Assembly (NCBI GenBank): GCA_027364825.1
Contig: DAHXOM010000373.1
Coordinates: forward strand, 1 to 10,477
DNA: 10,477 bases
DNA from: a bacterium
GTDB taxonomy: Bacteria; JAMCPX01
Direction: 5' to 3'
Position 1 is the stretch's first letter. Each line of letters starts with the position of its first letter. The notes under the pieces are model-generated. The model worked only from the letters and a program-made list of their open reading frames with translations. It had not been told where the DNA came from and did not search any database. Positions 5,734 through 10,477 of this stretch are shown piece by piece. Both the position numbers and the translations under genes were made by a program.

Positions 5734-6999
5734 ATGAAATCACCAAAAAATAGACGGGTTTTTGTAGTAGGATATGCTGTTGCAACACCTCTGGGGAAGA
5801 CCATGGAAGAAACATGGAAGAGGGCAGTAAAAGGGGAAACAGGGTTCCGCCGCGTTACAAGATGCACGGTGGATACGCCTGCCAATGTTGTCGGAGAGAT
5901 TCCGGACTGGAACCCTGCGGGTCTGGATTTTTCCAGTGAAAAAGAGGCCAAGGAATGGAACGCAATGTATGTGATCCTGACCATGTCGGTGTGCAAAGAT
6001 GCAATGAAGAACGCAGGACTTGAGATGGTCGACGGTGTAAAAGAAAGGACCGCATGTATGATAGGTTACGCGATTAATGGGCATGATGCCTACAGGAAAG
6101 CAATGATCAATTTGCAGGATAAAGGGCCCAACGGTGTCAGCAACTACCTTCTCCCGAATCTGTGTGCCAACCTGCCTTCCGGAAAGGCAAGCATGCTTTT
6201 AGGGTTCACGGGTCCGATCTTCTCTCCGCAGGCGGCATGCGCTTCAGGCAATTACGCCATCGGCATCGGTGCAAGGATGATACGGGACGGAGACAGTGAT
6301 TTTGTTCTCGCGGGCGGGGTTGATACCCCGATTATGCCCGAGATACTTCACGGGTTTGCCAACATGAATGCGGTAATCAAAGTAACGGAAAAAGACCGTG
6401 CATGGAATGATCCCGGACAGGCGTCCAGGCCGTTCAGTATCGACCGCCAGGGTTTTGTACTGTCCGAGGGTGCGGGGGTCGTTGTCCTGGCAGCCGAAGA
6501 GATGATGCCCATCTATGGTCTCAAGCCCAGGGCCGAGGTCATCGGCGTAGGCTGGACATCCGATGCCTACCATTTCACAAGGCCGAACGGACCCACGGTT
6601 GTCCGGGCAATGCAGGAGGCCATTGATGATGCGGGCATGAGTCCTGCAGATATTCAGTACGTAAATACGCACGGCACATCTACCCCCAAGGGTGATTTGA
6701 ACGAGATAAATTGTATACGGGAGGTGTTCGGCAAAGCGCTTGAGCATACCCCTATTTCATCCAATAAATCTCAGATCGGGCATACCCTGGGAGCTGCGGC
6801 TGCAATCGAGGGTGCATTGACGATAGAGGGAATGCAGCAGGGGATTATCCTTCCGACCATGAACCACATCCCTGACCCGGGCTTTCAAAATGTCGACGTT
6901 GTACCCAATGAGGCGCGGAAGCAGAAAGTGGAAATTGCCATGTCCAATGCCTTTGGTTTCGGCGGGACAAATTGCTGTATCGTTTTCCGGGGGGTGTAG
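5734..6999 (+). CDS. Beta-ketoacyl-ACP synthase, FabF/type II KS-like (KS2)
   Basis: This is a 421-residue protein. The ATG at 5734 is chosen because GAGGGG (5725-5730) directly precedes it. An in-frame ATG at 5671 would lie deep inside KS1 without such a site. The active-site residues are Cys169 in AACASGN, His313 in NTHGTST, Lys345 and His350 in NKSQIGH, and NAFGFGGTN is at 405-413. All are intact, so this is a second potentially active condensing enzyme rather than a dead chain length factor. It shares with KS1 the GF(A)-x-MN stretch after the active site and a GW-x-(S/T)-x-DAYH segment, which suggests duplication within the cluster. It may differ from KS1 in chain length or substrate choice, or partner it in a heterodimer. 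The spacing of 7 bases from KS1 and direct abutment with the thioesterase gene point to coordinated translation. Confidence 0.92.
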   Translation: MKSPKNRRVFVVGYAVATPLGKTMEETWKRAVKGETGFRRVTRCTVDTPANVVGEIPDWNPAGLDFSSEKEAKEWNAMYVILTMSVCKDAMKNAGLEMVDGVKERTACMIGYAINGHDAYRKAMINLQDKGPNGVSNYLLPNLCANLPSGKASMLLGFTGPIFSPQAACASGNYAIGIGARMIRDGDSDFVLAGGVDTPIMPEILHGFANMNAVIKVTEKDRAWNDPGQASRPFSIDRQGFVLSEGAGVVVLAAEEMMPIYGLKPRAEVIGVGWTSDAYHFTRPNGPTVVRAMQEAIDDAGMSPADIQYVNTHGTSTPKGDLNEINCIREVFGKALEHTPISSNKSQIGHTLGAAAAIEGALTIEGMQQGIILPTMNHIPDPGFQNVDVVPNEARKQKVEIAMSNAFGFGGTNCCIVFRGV

Positions 7000-7494
7000 A
7001 TGAGACCCGCACCATTTAAACCTGAAGCAATAACCACGAATCCCCCGTTTGACGGAACTCATTTTGTCAGGGACACTGTCGGCAAGCTTGTCTGGCACAA
7101 GGTATTCAACAGGACGCTGTATGCTGATACGGATCGATCCGAGGTTGTTTATCATGCAAATTACCTCAGGTATTACGAACTGGGGCGTGCAAGCTTGATG
7201 AGGGACGTAGGGTATCCGTACAAAGAGGTGGAGGACAGCGGGTATGTTTATCCCATTATCAACCTCGGGGTATCGTACCATTCGCCCTTGTATTATGATG
7301 ATCCTATGTGGATATATACACGCCCTGCCGAGATAAGTCGCGTCAAGGTTGCATTCAATTATATCATTACGCATGCAGATACGGGTAAAATAATCTGCAC
7401 CGGGTTTACCCAGCATTGTGCAATGAGCAAATCCGGATGGCCGGTCGCCGTAGACAAAAAAACAGTTCATATGTGGGAAACATTTCCGAAATAA
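7000..7494 (+). CDS. Hotdog-fold acyl thioesterase (4HBT/YbgC type)
   Basis: This is a 164-residue protein. The ATG follows the KS2 stop codon without a gap, and the GGGGGG run at the end of KS2 serves as ribosome binding site. The core motif YADTDRSEVVYHANYLRYYELGR (about 41-63) matches the 4-hydroxybenzoyl-CoA thioesterase/YbgC signature, in which the Asp of the DTD-x4-VYHANY segment lies at the active site and the Tyr/His residues bind the thioester. Such enzymes hydrolyse acyl-CoA or acyl-ACP. An approximately 30-residue N-terminal extension precedes the hotdog. In enediyne and polyene-type pathways a discrete hotdog thioesterase of this kind releases the nascent chain. Sitting between KS2 and the DH-PPTase gene, it probably releases the cluster's product or removes mis-primed chains. 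Confidence 0.85.
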   Translation: MRPAPFKPEAITTNPPFDGTHFVRDTVGKLVWHKVFNRTLYADTDRSEVVYHANYLRYYELGRASLMRDVGYPYKEVEDSGYVYPIINLGVSYHSPLYYDDPMWIYTRPAEISRVKVAFNYIITHADTGKIICTGFTQHCAMSKSGWPVAVDKKTVHMWETFPK

Positions 7495-7502
7495 AGGCCC
7501 GC

Positions 7503-8987
7503 ATGCGCTCCACTGTTCAGATAGAAAACCATGCCTATCTTGCGGACCATAGGGTGGAGGGGCATGCAGTGTATCCTGCTGTGGAATCCCTCGAGAGGCT
7601 TGCAGAGGCTGTAGCAGCCGGATGCCCGGGACACGGGGTGTTGAATTCCTGCGATGCCCGGTTTCTCAGGTTCCTTGAGATCCCTGCCGGAAAATCTTCT
7701 GTAGAAGCCGTCACGGACATTGAGACGAAACAGAACGGAGCGGTAACTGCCTCCCTGGGCACCTCTGTGCATGCATTGAAAGGCCAAATCTCTCGTATCC
7801 GCGAGCACGCACGGGTAACATTCTCGGATATAACCCCTCCGGCACCCATACCTCTCGACATTGCATGTGCAGGGGAGGGGCTATGCTATCCGTTACCCGC
7901 AGAAAAACTTTACAAGGAGATGGTACCATTCGGTGCGTCATTCCAGAACGCAGTGGGTACCGTTTTCCTGTTCCTTGACGGAGCAGTGGCAAGCCTTCAG
8001 GCTCCCCGCCTGGGAACACCTCACCCCCCTCTGGGCTCTCCGTTTGTGCTTGATGCTGCGTTCCACGTTGCCTGTGCATGGGGACAACGCTATCGCGGCT
8101 ACATTGCCTTCCCGGTCGGCTATACAGCAAGGGCAATTATTCATCCCACGATAGCCGGGGAATCGTATTTTTGCAGGGTTATTCCAATGGCTGATGAAAC
8201 AGACGCACTTATTTTTGATATATGGATATATAGCTCGCAGGGAGAGCTGTACGAGGTTGTTTCAGGCGTAAGAATGAAGGACGTATTCAAGAACAAGATG
8301 CCGGTGCCGGTATGGGTGAGATTCGCCGGTACGGACAAGCTCCGGGTCATAAAGGATACAAGCAGAGGAATGTCCGTGGTCGAGCTGGCAAGCATTTTGC
8401 CGTTTGCTGAAAATATATTATCGCCGCATGAGCTGGAGATAAGAGGCAGGCGCCACCCGGGTAAAAGAAACAGGCACATAGGAGCAAGGATTGCTCTCAA
8501 GCGTCTATCGCGTATCCTCTACAAAACCGGTGTACCGGATGACCCGTCACACATAGAAACTATAGCTCCGGATGGCATCCATCCTGTGTGCGTTCCATCA
8601 GGGAACAAACAAAGCTTTTATTGCAGTGCATCTCACGATGACCGGTTTGCTGTAGCTGTGGCAGGCGACCGGCCCATAGGCGTAGATGTAGAACGGATGA
8701 AAGATACTCTTTTGAAAGGCGCTCACGTCTATATGACATCAGGCGAGCAGGCATTGTGTGCACGTTCTCCGCTCGGTCAGGAAAACGCAGCCATCAGGGT
8801 CTGGACTGCAAAGGAATGTGCAGCCAAGGCACTCGATATACCGATTACTGCCATGTGGTCCAGGGCAGAGTTGAAGGAGATCGGAGAGGACCGGAGTATC
8901 GTATCGATCGAGGGCAGGGAAGTTGAGGCTTATCATGCTCCTGTAGACGATCACCTGTTCACGGTCCTGCAAATGCCCGGTGCATAG
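7503..8987 (+). CDS. Fusion: PKS-type double-hotdog dehydratase + Sfp-type phosphopantetheinyl transferase
   Basis: This is a 494-residue protein. The ATG at 7503 is preceded by AAAGG (7493-7497). An in-frame ATG at 7416 lies inside the thioesterase gene and would add only out-of-frame overlap sequence. Residues 1-270 form a PKS-type dehydratase. It has the catalytic His16 in LADHRVEG with a proline at 25 (HxxxGxxxxP), the FGASFQ motif at 143-148, and the second-hotdog Asp184 in LDAAFH followed by FPVG. Residues 300-490 form an Sfp-type PPTase with RRHPGKRNRHIGARIALKRL (316-335), SASHDD (375-380), the Mg-binding GVDVE (393-397) and WTAKECAAKAL (434-444). It would dehydrate beta-hydroxyacyl-ACP and attach phosphopantetheine to the partner carrier protein. 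The DH-PPTase order matches the C-terminal end of enediyne PKSs, but here no KS, AT, ACP or KR is attached. It is the last gene of the four-gene operon. Domain calls are firm; coupling with a carrier outside the window is inferred. Confidence 0.88.
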   Translation: MRSTVQIENHAYLADHRVEGHAVYPAVESLERLAEAVAAGCPGHGVLNSCDARFLRFLEIPAGKSSVEAVTDIETKQNGAVTASLGTSVHALKGQISRIREHARVTFSDITPPAPIPLDIACAGEGLCYPLPAEKLYKEMVPFGASFQNAVGTVFLFLDGAVASLQAPRLGTPHPPLGSPFVLDAAFHVACAWGQRYRGYIAFPVGYTARAIIHPTIAGESYFCRVIPMADETDALIFDIWIYSSQGELYEVVSGVRMKDVFKNKMPVPVWVRFAGTDKLRVIKDTSRGMSVVELASILPFAENILSPHELEIRGRRHPGKRNRHIGARIALKRLSRILYKTGVPDDPSHIETIAPDGIHPVCVPSGNKQSFYCSASHDDRFAVAVAGDRPIGVDVERMKDTLLKGAHVYMTSGEQALCARSPLGQENAAIRVWTAKECAAKALDIPITAMWSRAELKEIGEDRSIVSIEGREVEAYHAPVDDHLFTVLQMPGA

Positions 8988-9040
8988 ACTGCTGCGTCAC
9001 CATGTACAAAATTACTTCTCTTACCTGTGTTCACTTTCCC

Positions 9041-9122
9041 GTGTCATCCCGGACATTGAGTAAAATGTAAGAGCAAAATGGCTGCTCATAGAACTCAAAC
9101 ATTGTTCAATTTGATATGACAC
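9041..9122. repeat. Weak nested inverted repeat upstream of the amidohydrolase gene
   Basis: Outer arms GTGTCAT (9041-9047) and ATGACAC (9116-9122), middle arms TTGAGT (9056-9061) and ACTCAA (9093-9098), and inner arms GAGC (9071-9074) and GCTC (9084-9087) are nested in order. The arms are short and separated by unpaired bases. It could be a decayed palindromic repeat or a regulatory fold. The rest of the 192-base gap between 8987 and 9180 shows no convincing promoter or ORF. Confidence 0.25.
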
Positions 9123-9168
9123 ATGGCAAAAAAGATTGACCGGAATGGCGTAAAATCCTATAAAAACA

Positions 9169-9175
9169 GGGAGGT
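9169..9175 (+). promoter_or_regulatory. Ribosome binding site that sets the amidohydrolase start
   Basis: GGGAGGT (9169-9175) lies just before the ATG at 9180 and fixes the start there. An in-frame ATG at 9123 would add 19 charged residues ahead of the signal peptide and has no such site. Confidence 0.65.
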
Positions 9176-9179
9176 AACA

Positions 9180-10283
9180 ATGAAAAAATCAATAGCAGTC
9201 GCAATATTCATAACACTCATAACGGCATTGGTGTCAGGCATTGCAGGAGCATGCACCGCTTTTACCGTGACAGCTGCAGACGGGACAAGGATTTGTACTC
9301 GTACCATGGAATTCGGAGTGGATCTTCATCCCGGTATCGTGGTTGTACCGAGGGCGCTTGCTTATGCCAGTCCGGCACTGAACGGCACCAACGGAGTCAA
9401 ATGGCAGAACAAATACGGTTTTGTCGGTATTGATGCATTCGGGGACTATCGTATGGTAATGGACGGCATGAACGAGAAAGGACTGTCTTTCAGCGCACTC
9501 TGGTATGAGCCTGATACCCGGTACCAGACAGTAAGTACGAGAGAGAGGAAAAAGGCACTGTCGTACGAATTGATCGGCGATTGGATACTGGGTAACTTCG
9601 GTTCTATCCGGGAGGTCGTCATGGCATTGCACAAAGTAAGGGTGTACGGGGTTGCTTTGCCGCAAATGAACAACGCTGTTTTGCCCCTGCATTTTATAAT
9701 CAGTGATGCTGCAGGAGGCTGCATCGTGGTAGAGTACGATAACGGTGTATTGCATATCTATGACAATAAGCCCGGTATTATGACCAATGCCCCTAATTTC
9801 CCATGGCAATTGAACAATCTCCGGCTCTATGCCGGTATGACCAATACGACGCAAGGCAGGATTGATTTTGCCGGACTGCATCAAGATACAATCGGACATG
9901 GAACAGGGTTTACCGGATTGCCCGGCGACTATACTCCGCCCTCGCGTTTTGTCAGAATCGCAATACTGACGCATTTTGCAAGGCAGGCGAAGAATGCTGC
10001 AGAGGCGCTGAACCTGTCAAGACACATAATCGACAATGTTGATATCGTTGACGGTACCATTGTTGACAAAAACGCACAGGGGAAGATCATTGCCGGAGAG
10101 ACAACACAATGGACGGTTTTTAAAGATCTGACCGACCGCGTACTATACTTTTACACGTACGAAAATCCGTCCCTGCACATGGTAGACTTGAAGAGGTTGA
10201 AGTTTACCGGAACAAAGCCGTTAAACATCGACATGACCGGAGGCCGCGTCATCATTACCGATCTTACCGGCCAAGCCCGATAA
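9180..10283 (+). CDS. Exported linear amide C-N hydrolase (choloylglycine hydrolase / penicillin V acylase family)
   Basis: This is a 367-residue protein with a classical signal peptide: MKK, a hydrophobic core, then SGIAGA, with cleavage expected just before Cys25. That Cys begins the mature chain (CTAFTV) and would be the N-terminal nucleophile of this Ntn-hydrolase family, so export processing itself would expose the catalytic residue. Other family residues are in place: Arg41 in RTMEFG, Asn98 in GMNEKG, Asn203 in MTNAPNFPWQLNN, and Arg256 in LPGDYTPPSRFVR. The closing ETTQWTVFKDLTDRVLYFYT segment (307-326) is typical. Glu44 stands where bile salt hydrolases have Asp, a variant I recall from Gram-negative members. 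Known activities include hydrolysis of bile-salt amides, penicillin V and N-acyl homoserine lactones; the substrate here is open. It sits 192 bases beyond the KS operon and is possibly a separate unit. Releasing a fatty acyl group from an exported amide is a plausible inferred role. Confidence 0.87.
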   Translation: MKKSIAVAIFITLITALVSGIAGACTAFTVTAADGTRICTRTMEFGVDLHPGIVVVPRALAYASPALNGTNGVKWQNKYGFVGIDAFGDYRMVMDGMNEKGLSFSALWYEPDTRYQTVSTRERKKALSYELIGDWILGNFGSIREVVMALHKVRVYGVALPQMNNAVLPLHFIISDAAGGCIVVEYDNGVLHIYDNKPGIMTNAPNFPWQLNNLRLYAGMTNTTQGRIDFAGLHQDTIGHGTGFTGLPGDYTPPSRFVRIAILTHFARQAKNAAEALNLSRHIIDNVDIVDGTIVDKNAQGKIIAGETTQWTVFKDLTDRVLYFYTYENPSLHMVDLKRLKFTGTKPLNIDMTGGRVIITDLTGQAR

Positions 10284-10289
10284 TGTACC

Positions 10290-10477
10290 TTATTTTTTTC
10301 CTGATTTTGAAAGCAGAGACACAGCAGCCTGATGGTCCCGCTTGCCGGATAAAGTAGTGGGCATGGAAGGGACACGGACGATACGCCTCTGCATGTGTGT
10401 AGGCTCCAAGACCTGTGCAAAGGATTTTCTGAGATTGGGCAGGGTCATCCTGGTCACGACGAGTACGGCAATATCGT
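10290..10477 (-). CDS. Probable AMP-forming acyl ligase, C-terminal end (cut by window edge)
   Basis: The minus strand has an open frame from the window edge for 61 complete codons to a TAA at 10292-10290. The sequence begins DIAVLVVTRMTLPNLRKSF, continues QVLEPTHMQRRIVRVPSMP, and ends TTLSGKRDHQAAVSLL plus a short Lys-rich tail. The stretch VPSMPTTLSGKRD matches the A10 motif at the end of the ANL superfamily (acyl-CoA synthetases, NRPS adenylation domains), which is usually P-x-T-x-SGK-x-x-R. The Lys of SGK contacts the acyl-adenylate and carboxylate. Only the small C-terminal subdomain is visible, so the identity is probable, not certain. The gene converges on the amidohydrolase gene with only six bases between their stop codons. 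In a KS/DH/thioesterase cluster, an acyl- or aryl-activating ligase that loads a starter unit would fit. Confidence 0.6.
   Translation of the reverse strand, partial: DIAVLVVTRMTLPNLRKSFAQVLEPTHMQRRIVRVPSMPTTLSGKRDHQAAVSLLSKSGKK

Noticed and set aside
4476..6999. Calling one ketosynthase a chain length factor
   Set aside because: Both proteins keep the catalytic Cys and both His residues, so no loss-of-activity signature supports this.
7416..7502. Upstream start for the DH-PPTase inside the thioesterase gene
   Set aside because: The extra 29 residues look like out-of-frame sequence. ATG 7503 has its own AAAGG site and starts just before the dehydratase fold.
9234..9974. 246-codon minus-strand frame opposite the amidohydrolase
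   Set aside because: Antisense of a firmly assigned gene, with no supporting start signal or family resemblance.
10284..10300. T-run after the amidohydrolase as an intrinsic terminator
   Set aside because: No stable GC-rich hairpin directly precedes it, and the T-run is part of the convergent ligase gene's Lys-rich end.
1..10477. Labelling the region a ladderane cluster
   Set aside because: KS plus radical SAM genes recall ladderane candidates from anammox bacteria, but the desaturase-like and other genes I associate with those clusters are not visible here and the host is unknown.

Overview
This window comes from a Gram-negative, probably anaerobic or microaerophilic bacterium. That is inferred from a lipoprotein signal, exported proteins, three radical SAM enzymes and moderate GC content. 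Palindromic repeats of the type GTCATTG(C/T)GAG...GAAGCAATC...GATTGCTTCG...CTCGCAATGAC are, from memory, common in Desulfobacterota, Nitrospirota and related environmental genomes. The phylum cannot be fixed from the sequence. An anammox planctomycete is possible but not shown.

Layout. The left edge (1-217, minus) holds the first 72 residues of a B12-binding-domain radical SAM protein. A spacer of about 290 bp separates it from a rightward set and carries two divergent sigma70-like promoters, a tiny leader ORF and a duplicated hairpin. The rightward set begins with a YceI-like putative lipid-binding protein (508-1248). A repeat-rich spacer follows, then two related radical SAM proteins (1530-2618 and 3301-4302) flanking a small lipoprotein (2692-3285). 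A 156-bp nested palindromic element (4303-4458) separates these from a very tight four-gene operon: ketosynthase (4476-5726), second ketosynthase (5734-6999), hotdog thioesterase (7000-7494), and a fusion of a PKS-type dehydratase with an Sfp-type phosphopantetheinyl transferase (7503-8987). Next is an exported choloylglycine-hydrolase/penicillin-acylase-type Ntn hydrolase (9180-10283). The right edge holds the C-terminus of a probable AMP-forming acyl ligase on the minus strand (10290-10477).

How the genes may work together (inference). The core looks like a dissociated, type II-like iterative fatty acid/polyene synthase. The two KS enzymes elongate, the double-hotdog DH dehydrates, the PPTase activates a carrier protein, and the hotdog thioesterase releases the chain. 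A DH joined to a PPTase, beside a discrete hotdog thioesterase, recalls the C-terminal end of enediyne PKSs (DH-PPTase) and their separate thioesterase, but here on stand-alone proteins. The acyl ligase could load a starter or reload a product. The radical SAM enzymes could carry out unusual C-H or C-C chemistry on the acyl chain or its head group. The YceI-like protein, the lipoprotein and the exported amidohydrolase suggest a lipidic product handled in the envelope. No carrier protein, ketoreductase, acyltransferase or transporter lies in the window, so the pathway is incomplete here and the product unknown.
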